From Pseudonocardia sp. 73-21 (GTDB lineage Bacteria; Actinomycetota; Actinomycetes; Mycobacteriales; Pseudonocardiaceae), in NCBI RefSeq assembly GCF_001899645.1, contig NZ_MKVV01000045.1, forward strand, positions 24,479-88,478: a DNA stretch of 64,000 nt, given 5' to 3'. The position numbers and the translations under genes are program-made. The notes beneath the pieces are model-generated. The model searched no databases, was not told where the DNA came from, and saw only the letters and a program-made list of their open reading frames with translations. Of the stretch, positions 13,491-22,229 are shown piece by piece; within the stretch, counting starts at the first letter, position 1, and every line of letters starts with the position of its first letter.

Positions 13491-13886
13491 CTACTCGGCC
13501 CCGTCGGGGACCGTGACCGGCGGCTGCTCCGCCTTCTCCTGCTCGAGGGCATCCATGCGCAGCTTCAGACCGCCGACCTCCTCGGCCAGGCGGCGGGACT
13601 GCTCCTCCAGCAACCCCACCTCGCGGGAGAGCTGCAGGGACACCGCGAACAGGATGATCAGCGAGGTGAAGAAGAGCAGGTTGCTGGGGGTCTGGATGCC
13701 CACCAACGCCGCGACCCAGCCCAGCAGCGGCGGGAACAGGGCGACGACCAGCGTGCCGATCGAGATGACCACCCAGATCACCGCGTACTTCTCGCGGAGC
13801 CGGCGCCGGCGCAGCAGCTCGAACACCAGCACCAGCGCGGCGATGGCGACGATCACCGAGACGATCGTGAGGCGGGGGCCGGCCAT
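13491..13886 (-). CDS. DUF2304 small membrane protein
   Basis: 131 aa with three hydrophobic helices followed by a charged coiled-coil-like tail (about residues 85-120, rich in E, L and R). This is the layout of DUF2304 proteins, which are usually encoded next to polyprenyl-phosphate glycosyltransferases. Its ATG overlaps the stop of the upstream glycosyltransferase by one base (TGATG), so the two are translationally coupled and probably work together. The role is not established; a membrane anchor or accessory subunit of the transferase is the simplest guess. Confidence 0.85.
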   Translation of the reverse strand: MAGPRLTIVSVIVAIAALVLVFELLRRRRLREKYAVIWVVISIGTLVVALFPPLLGWVAALVGIQTPSNLLFFTSLIILFAVSLQLSREVGLLEEQSRRLAEEVGGLKLRMDALEQEKAEQPPVTVPDGAE

Positions 13887-14656
13887 CAGAAGTCCCGGCC
13901 GTCCCTGGGGGCGCGGCGGATCAGGGCCAGCCCCACCGCCACCACCACCCGCATCAGGTAGACGCCCGAGCGGAACGGGTTGGTGCTGGCCGTGCCGGTC
14001 TCGCGGGCCCGCATCACCACCGGGACCTGCGTGATCCGTAGGCCCGCGCGATGGGCGATGACGAGCGCCTCGACGGTGTCGCCGAGGTACTCCTCGGGGT
14101 AGTGCTCGGCGAACAGCGCGATCGCGCGGCGGTTGACCAGCCGGAACCCCGACGTCGGATCCTTCACGCTGGTGCCGCAGATGCTGCTCAGCGCGGCCGA
14201 GAGCAGCCGCATGGCCCAGCGGCGGGGGCCACGGACCGCGTAGTCGCCGCGGCCGGCGAACCGGGAGCCGATCACCACGTCGGCGTCGACGTCGACCACG
14301 GCGAGCAGGTTCGCGATCTCGGACGCGTCGTGCTGCCCGTCGGCGTCCACCTGCACGACGAACGAGAAGTCGTTCTCGCGGGCGTAGCGGTAGGCCGCGC
14401 GCATGGCCCCGCCGACGCCGAGGTTGAACGGCAGCCGCATCACGAGCGCGCCCGCGCGGGACGCCCGGGCGGCGGTGGAGTCGGTGGAGCCGTCGTCGAC
14501 GACGAGCACGGTGGCGAACGGCTGCGCGGCCCGCACCTCGGCGACGACGCGCGCGACGCTGTCCTGCTCGTTGAGCGCCGGCAGCACCACGAGCAGCTCA
14601 CCGGTGGTGGCGGCGGAGGGTGTCGTCATCGGCGCCCGGACGTCCTCGGTGGTCAT
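13886..14656 (-). CDS. Polyprenyl-phosphate glycosyltransferase (DPM1-like GT2)
   Basis: 256 aa soluble GT2 enzyme. Motifs run in order: LVVLPALNEQDSV, VVDDGSTDST, RLPFNLGVGGAMR, QVDADGQHD (metal-binding D-x-D) and VIGSRFAGRGDY. These match dolichol-/polyprenyl-phosphate mannose or glucose synthases that charge lipid carriers with a hexose from GDP- or UDP-sugar. It lacks the C-terminal membrane domain of some relatives, and the DUF2304 partner downstream may supply it. A second in-frame Met at residue 10 is a possible alternative start. It overlaps the methyltransferase gene upstream by 4 nt. Confidence 0.88.
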   Translation of the reverse strand: MTTEDVRAPMTTPSAATTGELLVVLPALNEQDSVARVVAEVRAAQPFATVLVVDDGSTDSTAARASRAGALVMRLPFNLGVGGAMRAAYRYARENDFSFVVQVDADGQHDASEIANLLAVVDVDADVVIGSRFAGRGDYAVRGPRRWAMRLLSAALSSICGTSVKDPTSGFRLVNRRAIALFAEHYPEEYLGDTVEALVIAHRAGLRITQVPVVMRARETGTASTNPFRSGVYLMRVVVAVGLALIRRAPRDGRDF

Positions 14657-15264
14657 CGCGCGGCGACCGTCACGAACTCGTTGTAGGTGAACACCTTGCC
14701 CGTGAAGCGCGGCAGCGGGAACGAGTACTGCTTCTCGACGCGCAGACCCAGGTCGCGGGCGATGCCGCCGAGACGGGTCTGGTCGGTGAACACGGTGTGG
14801 GTGGGGTCGGAGGCGAAGCCGCGCTCCTGCGGGCAGATGAGCACGATCTTCGCGTCGTGCGCGAGGTAGGGCAGGTACGGCGCGATCACGTCGACCGCGC
14901 CGTCGGCCGGGAGGTGCTCGACGACGTGGGCGGCGAGCAGTCCGCCGAAGCCACCGTGCTCCGCGGGGTCCTGCGCGAGGAACTCGTCCGACGTCATCGC
15001 GGACAGCCCGGCCTCACGGCACTGCTGCACCGAGGTGGCGTTGTGGTCCACGCCGAGGCTGCCGGCCGGGAGGTTGTACAGGTTGCGGCCGATGCCGCAC
15101 CCGACGTCGAGGGTGCGTCGCTCACCGAGGATGCGCCGCAGGTTCCACCGGTACGGCGCCTGCACGTCCAGAAGCTGCTTCCAGCGGGCCCCGGAACGCC
15201 GCGTGAGCCGCTCGGTGTACGCCGCGGACGCCGTGTCTCCATCTTGTCCCGCCACGGACCGCAC
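14653..15264 (-). CDS. Class I SAM-dependent methyltransferase
   Basis: About 203 aa. The SAM-binding motif I is seen as TLDVGCGIGRNLYNLP, followed by GVDHNATSV (motif II) and AAHVVEHLPADGAVD (the HVVEH variant common in sugar O-methyltransferases). The frame runs far upstream without a stop, but the divergent rmlC-like gene starts at 15307. GTG codons at 15264 or 15255 are therefore the plausible starts. It is first of a three-gene unit with the polyprenyl-phosphate transferase and DUF2304, suggesting methylation of a sugar or lipid-linked saccharide. The substrate is unknown. Confidence 0.82.
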   Translation of the reverse strand: MRSVAGQDGDTASAAYTERLTRRSGARWKQLLDVQAPYRWNLRRILGERRTLDVGCGIGRNLYNLPAGSLGVDHNATSVQQCREAGLSAMTSDEFLAQDPAEHGGFGGLLAAHVVEHLPADGAVDVIAPYLPYLAHDAKIVLICPQERGFASDPTHTVFTDQTRLGGIARDLGLRVEKQYSFPLPRFTGKVFTYNEFVTVAAR

Positions 15265-15306
15265 CCTACCGGCCCCCGTCTCACCGCGGCTGCGAGACTC
15301 GCGACC

Positions 15307-15849
15307 GTGGCGCTCCAGATCGCGGAAACCAGCATCCCCGGACTGCTCCGGATCGACCTCGACCTGCACTCCGACGGGCGCGGCTGGTTCAAGGAGGGCT
15401 TCCAGCGCGCCAAGCTGGAGGCGCTGGGCTTCCCGCCGTTCGAGATCGTGCAGAACAACGTCTCGTTCAACGCCGAGGTGGGCGTCACTCGCGGGATCCA
15501 CGCCGAGCCGTGGGACAAGTACATCTCGCTGGCCAACGGACGCGCGTTCGCCGCGATCGTCGACCTGCGCGACGGCGAGAGCCGCGGCCGGGTCGAGACG
15601 TTCGAGCTGCACCCGGGCAACGCCCTCTTCGTGCCCCGGGGGTGCGGCAACAGCTACCAGACGCTCACGCCGGACGTCGCGTACACGTACCTCGTCAACG
15701 AGCACTGGTCGCCGGACGCGGAGTACACGCTGATCCAGGCGTTCGACCCGGCCCTGGGCATCGACTGGCCCGTCGTCGAGGCCGACGCGATCCGCTCCGA
15801 CAAGGACCGCGGCCACCCGACGCTGGCGGAGCTCACGTGCGCGCGCTGA
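15307..15849 (+). CDS. rmlC: dTDP-4-dehydrorhamnose 3,5-epimerase (RmlC-like)
   Basis: 180 aa cupin enzyme of the dTDP-L-rhamnose pathway. Conserved features are DGRGWFKEGF (substrate loop), QNNVSFN, TRGIHAEPWDKY (with the catalytic His of the RG-x-H motif) and the C-terminal DPALGIDWP. The segment after RGIH and the SYQTL region differ from the classical RGLHFQ and HGF versions, so some specificity difference is possible. The GTG at 15307 gives the expected N-terminus. It overlaps the rmlD start by 13 nt and faces rmlBA downstream, so the whole pathway is local. Confidence 0.85.
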   Translation: MALQIAETSIPGLLRIDLDLHSDGRGWFKEGFQRAKLEALGFPPFEIVQNNVSFNAEVGVTRGIHAEPWDKYISLANGRAFAAIVDLRDGESRGRVETFELHPGNALFVPRGCGNSYQTLTPDVAYTYLVNEHWSPDAEYTLIQAFDPALGIDWPVVEADAIRSDKDRGHPTLAELTCAR

Positions 15850-16679
15850 TCCTCGGGGCGGGAGGTCAGGTGGGCCGCGCCCTGGCCGCCGCGCTGCCCG
15901 ACGCCACCGCGCTGACCCGCGCGGAGTTCGACATCGCCGACCCCGCCGACCTGGACTGGCCGGCCTTCGACGTGGTCGTCAACGCGGGCGCGTTCACCGA
16001 CGTCGACGGGGCCGAGACGGCCGACGGGCGCGCCGCCGCGTGGCGGGCCAACGCCACCGGGCCCGGAGCGCTCGCGGCGGTCGCGCGGCGGCAGCGCGGG
16101 ATCCTCGTGCACCTGTCGAGCGAGTACGTGTTCGACGGCACCGCCGACCGTCCGTACGTCGAGGAGGACCCGGTGGCGCCGCTCTCGGCCTACGGCGCGT
16201 CCAAGGCGGCCGGGGACCTCGTCGTGCAGTCGGTCGAACGGCACTACCTGCTGCGTCCCACGTGGGTGGTCGGCGAGGGCCGCAACTTCGTGCGCACGAT
16301 GCTGGCGCTGGCCGGACGCGGGATCTCCCCGACGGTGGTGGACGACCAGATCGGTCGCCCGACCTTCGCCCCGGACCTCGCGGCGGCGATCGTCCACCTG
16401 GTCACCACGCAGGCCCCGTTCGGCACCTACCACGTGACGGGCGGCGGCGAGCCCGCGTCGTGGGCGGAGGTGGCGCGCGAGACCTACGCGCTGGCCGGCC
16501 ACGCCGACCTGACGGTCACCGGCACCACCACGGCGGCCTACTTCGCCGACAGGCCCGCAGCGGCGAAGCGCCCCCTGAACAGCGTGCTGGACACGGCGAA
16601 GGCGGAGGCGGCCGGCGTGGACCTCCCGGACTGGCGCGCCCGGCTGGCCGAGTACGTCGGGTCCTCGCAGACCGCGTGA
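15837..16679 (+). CDS. rmlD: dTDP-4-dehydrorhamnose reductase
   Basis: 280 aa extended short-chain reductase that makes dTDP-L-rhamnose, the donor for the arabinogalactan linker. It opens with the NAD(P) motif LILGAGGQVGRAL, then NAGAFTDVDGAE, HLSSEYVFDG, and the catalytic Y-x-x-x-K in LSAYGASKAAGD. It ends with LRPTWVVGEGRNF and RPTFAPDLA. The GTG at 15837 lies 13 nt inside the end of rmlC, implying translational coupling. It is followed by a strong inverted repeat that separates it from convergent rmlB. Confidence 0.93.
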   Translation: MRALILGAGGQVGRALAAALPDATALTRAEFDIADPADLDWPAFDVVVNAGAFTDVDGAETADGRAAAWRANATGPGALAAVARRQRGILVHLSSEYVFDGTADRPYVEEDPVAPLSAYGASKAAGDLVVQSVERHYLLRPTWVVGEGRNFVRTMLALAGRGISPTVVDDQIGRPTFAPDLAAAIVHLVTTQAPFGTYHVTGGGEPASWAEVARETYALAGHADLTVTGTTTAAYFADRPAAAKRPLNSVLDTAKAEAAGVDLPDWRARLAEYVGSSQTA

Positions 16680-16732
16680 GCTCCTCGCAGGGTCCCTGGG
16701 TCCTGCGAGGAGGACACCAGGTCTGCGAGGAC
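16661..16732. terminator. Nested inverted repeat between convergent rmlD and rmlB, likely bidirectional terminator
   Basis: Two nested stems are visible. The outer pair is GTCCTCGCAGACC (16661-16673) with GGTCTGCGAGGAC (16720-16732), a perfect 13 bp. The inner pair is CTCCTCGCAGG (16681-16691) with CCTGCGAGGAG (16702-16712), a perfect 11 bp with a 10-nt loop. All four arms share the TCCTCGCAG core, so alternative pairings are possible. The left outer arm is inside the 3' end of rmlD. No U-tract follows, as is usual in high-GC actinobacteria. Confidence 0.7.
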
Positions 16733-16736
16733 GGGC

Positions 16737-17699
16737 TCACGCCGGCTTGAGGGGTTCCCACCAGGTGCGGTTGTCGCGGTACCACGCCACCGTCTTCGCC
16801 AGGCCGTCGGCGAAGTCCACCCGGGGGGCGTAGCCGAGCTCGCCCGCGATCTTGCTCCAGTCGACCGAGTATCGGCGGTCGTGGCCCTTGCGGTCGGCCA
16901 CCGGCTCGATCATCTCCTCCCCGGCGCCCACCGCCTCGAGCAGGCGGTAGGTCAGGTCGCGGTTGGTGAGCTCGGTACCGCCGCCGATGTTGTAGACCTC
17001 GCCGTCGCGCCCCTTCTCGGCCACCAGCTGGATGCCGAGGCAGTGGTCGTCGACGTGCAGCCAGTCGCGCACGTTCTGGCCGTCGCCGTAGAGCGGCACC
17101 TTCTTCCCGTCGAGCAGGTTGGAGACGAACAGCGGGATGACCTTCTCCGGGAACTGGTGCGGCCCGTAGTTGTTGGAGCAGCGCGTGATGCACACCGGCA
17201 GGCCGTGGGTGCGGTGGTAGGAGCGCGCGAGCAGGTCCGAGCTCGCCTTCGACGCCGAGTACGGCGAGTTGGGCTCCAGCGGGTGGGTCTCGGGCCAGGA
17301 ACCCTCGTCGATCGAGCCGTACACCTCGTCGGTGGAGACGTGCACGAACCGGTCGACGCCTTCCTCCAGAGCCGCCTGCAGCAGCACCTGGGTGCCGACG
17401 ACGTTGGTGGAGACGAAGTCGGCCGCGCCGGTGATCGAGCGGTCCACGTGCGACTCGGCCGCGAAGTGCACCACCACGTCGGTGCCCGCCATGACCTGCG
17501 CGACGACCTCCGGGTCGCGGATGTCGCCCTGGACGAACCGCGGGCTGCAGCCCTCGAGGTTGGTCAGGGTGCCGGCGTAGGTGAGCAGGTCGAGCACCAC
17601 GACCTCGGCGCCGGCGAAGGCGGGGTAGTCACCGCGGAGCAGCGACCGGACGTAGTTCGACCCGATGAAACCGGCGCCGCCGGTGACCAGAACCTGCAC
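16737..17699 (-). CDS. rmlB: dTDP-glucose 4,6-dehydratase
   Basis: 320 aa, NAD-dependent extended SDR converting dTDP-glucose to dTDP-4-keto-6-deoxyglucose. Motifs: VTGGAGFIGSNYVR (cofactor), HFAAESHVDRSI, HVSTDEVYGS (catalytic TDE), and NSPYSASKASSDLL (Tyr and Lys). Later RCSNNYGPHQFPEK and DGQNVRDWLHVDDH complete the substrate pocket. The GTG at 17699 follows rmlA by 3 nt, so rmlA and rmlB form a minus-strand pair. All residues expected for activity are present. Confidence 0.96.
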   Translation of the reverse strand: MQVLVTGGAGFIGSNYVRSLLRGDYPAFAGAEVVVLDLLTYAGTLTNLEGCSPRFVQGDIRDPEVVAQVMAGTDVVVHFAAESHVDRSITGAADFVSTNVVGTQVLLQAALEEGVDRFVHVSTDEVYGSIDEGSWPETHPLEPNSPYSASKASSDLLARSYHRTHGLPVCITRCSNNYGPHQFPEKVIPLFVSNLLDGKKVPLYGDGQNVRDWLHVDDHCLGIQLVAEKGRDGEVYNIGGGTELTNRDLTYRLLEAVGAGEEMIEPVADRKGHDRRYSVDWSKIAGELGYAPRVDFADGLAKTVAWYRDNRTWWEPLKPA

Positions 17700-17702
17700 G
17701 AT

Positions 17703-18593
17703 TCACTCCTCGCGGAACGCGGATGCGACGTCCATGACGTACTCGCCGTAGCCCGACTTGGCCTGCGCCTCGCCGAGCGCGTACGCGGCATCGGCGTCGA
17801 TGAAGCCCTTGCGCATCGCGATCTCCTCGAGGCAGGCGATCCGGATGCCCTGGCGCGTCTCCAGCACCCGGACGTACTCGCCCGCCTCCAGCAGCGACTC
17901 GTGGGTGCCGGTGTCGAGCCACGCGAAACCGCGGCCGAGGTCGCGCAGCATCGCCGTGCCGCGCTCCATGTAGGCCCGGTTGACGTCGGTGATCTCGAGC
18001 TCGCCCCGCGGCGACGGCGACAGCCCGGCGGCGATCCCGAGCACGTCGTTGTCGTAGAAGTACAGCCCGGTGACCGCCCGGTTGGACCGCGGTCTCTCCG
18101 GCTTCTCCTCGATCGACAGCAGCCGCCCGTCGGCGTCGGCCTCGGCCACGCCGTAGCGCTGGGGGTCGCGCACCTGGTAGCCGAACAGCACGCAGCCGGC
18201 GCGCTTCGCCTCGATGTCGGCGATGGCGCCCTGCAGCATCGCGGAGAAGCCGGGGCCGTGGAAGATGTTGTCGCCCAGCACCAGCGCGGCGGCGTCGTCG
18301 CCCACGTGGTCGGCGCCGATGACGAACGCCTCGGCGAGCCCGTTGGGGGCGGCCTGCTCGGCATAGGTGATGACCAGGCCGACCTCCGCGCCGTCGCCGA
18401 GGAGACGGCGGAACTGCGGGAGGTCGTGCGGGGTGGAGATCACCAGGATCTCCCGGATGCCGGCCAGCATCAGCACCGACAGCGGGTAGTAGATCATCGG
18501 CTTGTCGTAGACGGGCAGCAGCTGCTTCGACACCGCGCGGGTGATCGGGTGCAACCGGGTGCCGGAGCCACCGGCCAGGATGATGCCCTTCAC
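17703..18593 (-). CDS. rmlA: Glucose-1-phosphate thymidylyltransferase
   Basis: 296 aa, first enzyme of dTDP-rhamnose synthesis. It has the nucleotidyltransferase signature [14 protein letters not shown] and [18 protein letters not shown], then GDNIFHG and [10 protein letters not shown] (sugar-phosphate binding), and ends with GYGEYV. The length matches the RmlA family. The GTG at 18593 is only 1 nt from the stop of the UbiA gene, so PAP2, ubiA, rmlA and rmlB may form a single transcript that supplies decaprenyl-phosphoarabinose and rhamnose together. Confidence 0.96.
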   Translation of the reverse strand: MKGIILAGGSGTRLHPITRAVSKQLLPVYDKPMIYYPLSVLMLAGIREILVISTPHDLPQFRRLLGDGAEVGLVITYAEQAAPNGLAEAFVIGADHVGDDAAALVLGDNIFHGPGFSAMLQGAIADIEAKRAGCVLFGYQVRDPQRYGVAEADADGRLLSIEEKPERPRSNRAVTGLYFYDNDVLGIAAGLSPSPRGELEITDVNRAYMERGTAMLRDLGRGFAWLDTGTHESLLEAGEYVRVLETRQGIRIACLEEIAMRKGFIDADAAYALGEAQAKSGYGEYVMDVASAFREE

Positions 18594-18594
18594 A

Positions 18595-19521
18595 TCACAG
18601 GTAGACGGCGAGCGTGAGGGTCGCGACCCAGACCAGGGCCAGTACCTGCAGCGCCCGGTCGGCCAGCGCGATCTCGTCGGGGGCGCCGCCGTTGCCGGAG
18701 TCGACGTCCACGGAGTACCGCAGCACCGCCACCACGAACGGGACGATGGAGATCACCGACCACACCGAGTTGTGGTGCGCCTCGCGGATCTCGAACGCCC
18801 ACAGGCAGTACGTCACGGTCAGCACGGTGGCCGACAGGGCCCACACGAACCGCAGGTAGGACGCGGAGTAGGCCTCCAGCGACTTGCGGATCTTGGCCCC
18901 GGTGCGCTCGGCCAGCATCATCTCGGCGTAGCGCTTGCCCGCCACCATGAACAGCGAGCCGAACCCGGCGGTGAGCAGGAACCACTGCGACAGCGGGATG
19001 CCGGTGGCCGCGCCGCCCGCGATGGCGCGCAGCAGGAACCCCGACGCGACGATGCAGATGTCCAGGACCGGCTGGTGCTTGAGCCAGAAGCAGTACGCCA
19101 GCTGCACCGCGACGTAGACGGCCAGCACGACCAGCAGCTGGGTGCTGGCCAGCCAGGCCAGCGCGAGCGCCCCCAGGAGCAGCACCACCGCGACGCCGAG
19201 CGCGAGCCCGGCCGGCACGATCCCCGCCGCGATGGGCCGGTTGCGCTTGGTGGGGTGCGCGCGGTCGGCCTCGACGTCGTTGGCGTCGTTCACCAGGTAG
19301 ACGCCGGACGCGGCGAGCGAGAACGCCACGAACGCGATGACGAGGTGCAGCACGATGCCGGTGGTGAACAGCGTGCCGGCCACGAACGGCGCGGCCAGGA
19401 CGAGGACGTTCTTCACCCACTGCTTGGGGCGCATCGTCCGCAGCACACCGCGGGCGACGCCCACGGGGGTGCGCGGCGGCGGCGACGGCGCCTCGGTGGT
19501 GGGCACGTCGGTGCTGGTCAT
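18595..19521 (-). CDS. ubiA: Decaprenyl-phosphate phosphoribosyltransferase (DPPR synthase, UbiA family)
   Basis: 308 aa with about 8-9 membrane helices. It transfers phosphoribose from PRPP to decaprenyl phosphate, the committed step to decaprenyl-phosphoarabinose. The aspartate-rich motif [20 protein letters not shown] and the [18 protein letters not shown] opening closely follow mycobacterial Rv3806c. So do the [22 protein letters not shown] and [17 protein letters not shown] segments. GGGGGACC sits before the ATG at 19521, which overlaps the PAP2 gene by 4 nt. This reaction is essential for arabinan in relatives. Confidence 0.94.
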   Translation of the reverse strand: MTSTDVPTTEAPSPPPRTPVGVARGVLRTMRPKQWVKNVLVLAAPFVAGTLFTTGIVLHLVIAFVAFSLAASGVYLVNDANDVEADRAHPTKRNRPIAAGIVPAGLALGVAVVLLLGALALAWLASTQLLVVLAVYVAVQLAYCFWLKHQPVLDICIVASGFLLRAIAGGAATGIPLSQWFLLTAGFGSLFMVAGKRYAEMMLAERTGAKIRKSLEAYSASYLRFVWALSATVLTVTYCLWAFEIREAHHNSVWSVISIVPFVVAVLRYSVDVDSGNGGAPDEIALADRALQVLALVWVATLTLAVYL

Positions 19522-20066
19522 CTGGTCCCCCTCTGGGCGAGGCGTCGTGTGGCGACCGCGACCGCGGCCCCCAGCACGGAACCCGCGACGACGTCGCTGG
19601 GGTAGTGCACGCCGAGTACCAGCCGCGAGAGTGCCATCGGCGGCACCAGCAGCGGCACGAGCGGCTTGTGGATCAGTGCGCCGAACAGGACGGCGGCGGC
19701 GGTGGTGGACGTGGCGTGCGCCGACGGGAAGCTGAGCCGGCTCGGCGTGCCCACCAGCACCTGGACGCGCGGATCGTGCGGGCGCGGCCTGCGCACCATG
19801 CGCTTGACCCCGATGGATGCGCCGTGCGCGAGCGCGACCCCGGCGGCGGCGGTGAGCCACTCCCGGCGGCGCGGGGCGTCGACCAGGGCGCCGACGGCCC
19901 CGATGGTCAGCCAGCCCGCGGCGTGCTCGCCGAACAGCGACATCGCGCGCGCGGCCCTCACCACGGCCGTACCTGCGGCTGCGCCCTGCACGGCCTGCAG
20001 CACCTGGACCTCGGTCCCGGCGGGGTCGGCGGCACGCTGCGGGGCGTCGTCGAGGAGCTGGGCCAC
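19518..20066 (-). CDS. PAP2-family phosphatase, probable decaprenyl-phosphoribose 5-phosphate phosphatase
   Basis: 182 aa with 4-5 membrane helices and the three PAP2 acid-phosphatase motifs: KRMVRRPRP, FPSAHATST and SRLVLGVHYPSDV. The catalytic His residues are in the second and third. Its position directly before ubiA, with a 4-nt overlap, matches mycobacterial Rv3807c. That protein is proposed to remove the 5-phosphate from decaprenyl-phosphoryl-5-phosphoribose. The GTG at 20066 is the assigned start. The family is certain; the exact substrate is inferred from the neighbours. Confidence 0.87.
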   Translation of the reverse strand: MAQLLDDAPQRAADPAGTEVQVLQAVQGAAAGTAVVRAARAMSLFGEHAAGWLTIGAVGALVDAPRRREWLTAAAGVALAHGASIGVKRMVRRPRPHDPRVQVLVGTPSRLSFPSAHATSTTAAAVLFGALIHKPLVPLLVPPMALSRLVLGVHYPSDVVAGSVLGAAVAVATRRLAQRGTR

Positions 20067-20222
20067 GGTGCGGGGGCCTCCATCACGGGCGTCGAGAAGT
20101 ACGCGGACGGTGGCCGATGCTACGCGTGGTCACCGACCCCCCTGCCCAACCCCTCCGGCGGCCGCCGCACGGCCCCGCGAGTTCGCCGGACCGCCACGTC
20201 GCGTTCGCCGTCGCGGCCCGGC

Positions 20223-21026
20223 TCAGAACCAGCGTTCGAGCACCAGTGCCAAGCCGTCGTCGGCGTTGCTGGCGGTGACCTCGTCGGCCACGGCGTGCAG
20301 GTCGCCGTGGGCGTTGCCCATCGCGACGCCGTGCCCGGCCCAGCGCAGCATCTCCAGGTCGTTGGGCATGTCCCCGAACGCGACGACGTCGGCCGCGGTG
20401 AACCCGAGCCGGTCGCAGACCTCGGCCAGGCCGGTGGCCTTGGTGACCCCGGCCGGCGATATCTCGACGAGCCCGCGGGGGTGGGAGAACGTGAGATCCG
20501 CGGCGTCCCCGATGACCGGGGCGAGCGCGGCCACCATCGCGTCGCTGCGCATCTGCGGGTCGCGGATCAGCATCTTCACGGCGGGCCGGGTGAGCAGGTC
20601 GGTGCGCGGGGCGGTGTGGTTGTCACCGTCGGCCCAGGCGTGGATGTAGTCGGGCTCGGCGACGAAGTGGTCCCCCGCCGCCACCTCCCCGACGCCCTCG
20701 ACGGCCAGCCGGCAGCCCGGCAGCGTCGCCGTGATCACCGTCGCCAGCTCGGCCAGCGTGGCCGGGTCGATGGTGCGCGACCAGACGACGCGGTCCTCGA
20801 CGGCGTCGTAGAGCACGCCCCCGTTGGCGCACACGGCGAAGCGGGTCATGGGCAGCTGGGCCACCACCGGCGGGATCCAGCGCGGCGGACGCCCGGTGAC
20901 CAGCACGAACGTCACACCTCCGGCCACGAGCCGCTCGATCACGGCCGACGTCCGCGGCGTCACCTCGTCGAAGGGGTTGAGCAGGGTGCCGTCGACGTCC
21001 GTGGCGACCAACCGGGGAGCTTGCAC
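20223..21026 (-). CDS. Cof-type HAD-IIB family phosphatase
   Basis: 267 aa cytoplasmic haloacid-dehalogenase phosphatase. Motif I is TDVDGTLLNP (nucleophile Asp10, acid/base Asp12), motif II is VLVTGRPP, a conserved Lys lies in the AGVTKATGL stretch, and motif IV is VVAFGDMPNDLEML. A type-IIB cap occupies the middle third. Such enzymes act on small phosphorylated metabolites, often sugar phosphates; no specific substrate is shown. A mycobacterial counterpart lies near the galactan genes as well. A GTG start is used, and 96 bp separate it from the MerR gene upstream. Confidence 0.9.
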   Translation of the reverse strand: MQAPRLVATDVDGTLLNPFDEVTPRTSAVIERLVAGGVTFVLVTGRPPRWIPPVVAQLPMTRFAVCANGGVLYDAVEDRVVWSRTIDPATLAELATVITATLPGCRLAVEGVGEVAAGDHFVAEPDYIHAWADGDNHTAPRTDLLTRPAVKMLIRDPQMRSDAMVAALAPVIGDAADLTFSHPRGLVEISPAGVTKATGLAEVCDRLGFTAADVVAFGDMPNDLEMLRWAGHGVAMGNAHGDLHAVADEVTASNADDGLALVLERWF

Positions 21027-21086
21027 GTGACCAGCCTACGGCCGCACCGGCGCTGACCACGGGCACGCGGTCGTCCGGGAAGATCG

Positions 21087-21115
21087 ACGGGCGACCACCC
21101 GCCCGTGATCACGGG
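21087..21115. terminator. Overlapping palindromes downstream of the MerR gene
   Basis: ACGGGCG (21087-21093) pairs with CGCCCGT (21100-21106) over a 6-nt loop, and the right arm runs into a perfect 14-bp palindrome CCCGTGATCACGGG (21102-21115). It lies just after the minus-strand stop of the MerR gene, so it may be its terminator. The palindrome could instead be a protein site upstream of the HAD gene. No U-tract is present. Confidence 0.45.
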
Positions 21116-21122
21116 GGTTCAC

Positions 21123-22187
21123 CTACAGCCGCACCGGCATCAGCAGCGACGTGGACCGCTCCGAGCGCAGCACCAGCGGCGCCACCGGGCCGTCGAGGGA
21201 GAGCATCAGCTGACCGCCCCCGCCGGCGTCGACGGCCTCCAGCAGGAACTCGCGGTTCACCCCGACCCCGCCCGGCGCGACGGTCACGGCCCCGCCGGGC
21301 CCGACCGCCAGCTCCGTGACCGGGAACTCGACGCCGTCCTGCTCCCGGACCGACGTCCGCTCCGGCGCGCCGGCGACGGCCGCGCGGAGGGCCTCCGCGT
21401 CGACGGTCGCCGTGCCCGTGGGGGTCCACCGGTCCCAGGGCATGCCGCGGTGGTCGGGGTAGGCGTCGTCGCGCAGCGTGCCGCTGACCTCGGCTCCGTC
21501 CGTCCGGACCGTGATGGTCGCGCCCTCGACGGTGATCGTGACGGTGTCCGTGTCGGGGTCGGCGTCGGGGTCGGGATCGGCGTCGGTGTCGGCGCCGAGG
21601 ACGGCCGCGATCTCGTCGGCCACCGCCACGGGCACGACCGCGGAGAACCCGGAGCCCTCCGACGCGGGCACCGTCGCCAGGGCCAGGCGGTAGCGGTCGG
21701 TCGCGACGAGGCTCAGCACGCCGTCGGCCAGGTCGAACAGGACGCTCGCCAGCACGGGCAGCCCGGGATCGGACCCCGCCGCGAACCGGACGGCGCGCAG
21801 GGCGGCGGCGAGGTCGGGGGCGGGCACGGTGACGGACACGGGGTTCTCCAGGGGTTCGAGCAGCAACGGCACCGCGGAGAGCGCACGGCGGGCGTCGGCC
21901 AGCCCCGCCTCGAGGGCACGGACGTGCCCGGCCAGCAGCGCGTCGACGTGCGCGGGGTCGGCGCGGTGCTCCAGCACCTCCCGGATGCCGGCCAGCGGCA
22001 TCCCGACCCGGCGCAGCACGGCCACCAGCCGCGCCACCGCGACCTGCTCGGGCGCGTAGAAGCGGTAGCCGCTCTGCGGGTCCACGTGGGCCGGGCTCAG
22101 CAGCCCGACGCCGTCGTAGAACCGCAGGGCGCTCACCGTCAGCCCCGACTCCCGGGACATCCGGCCGATCCCGCGCATGCTCTCCAC
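21123..22187 (-). CDS. MerR-type regulator fused to DNA polymerase III beta-clamp-like module
   Basis: 354 aa. Residues about 7-75 are a MerR winged-helix domain (RMSRESGLTVSALRFYDGVG, then GYRFYAPEQV), followed by a short helix region. From about residue 113 the sequence resembles sliding-clamp subdomains. Clamp-like stretches include AAALRAVRFAAG, SLVATDRYRLALATVP, REFLLEAVDA, LMLSLDGPVAPLVLRSE and LLMPVRL. An acidic low-complexity linker alternating D with A, P and T sits near residues 197-214. No canonical effector cysteines are seen. Clamp-like effector domains on MerR proteins occur in some actinobacteria, but their role is unknown to me. Confidence 0.82.
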   Translation of the reverse strand: MESMRGIGRMSRESGLTVSALRFYDGVGLLSPAHVDPQSGYRFYAPEQVAVARLVAVLRRVGMPLAGIREVLEHRADPAHVDALLAGHVRALEAGLADARRALSAVPLLLEPLENPVSVTVPAPDLAAALRAVRFAAGSDPGLPVLASVLFDLADGVLSLVATDRYRLALATVPASEGSGFSAVVPVAVADEIAAVLGADTDADPDPDADPDTDTVTITVEGATITVRTDGAEVSGTLRDDAYPDHRGMPWDRWTPTGTATVDAEALRAAVAGAPERTSVREQDGVEFPVTELAVGPGGAVTVAPGGVGVNREFLLEAVDAGGGGQLMLSLDGPVAPLVLRSERSTSLLMPVRL

Positions 22188-22229
22188 GACACCGACCCTC
22201 CCGCCTCGACCTGGTCGAGGGTCAACCCG

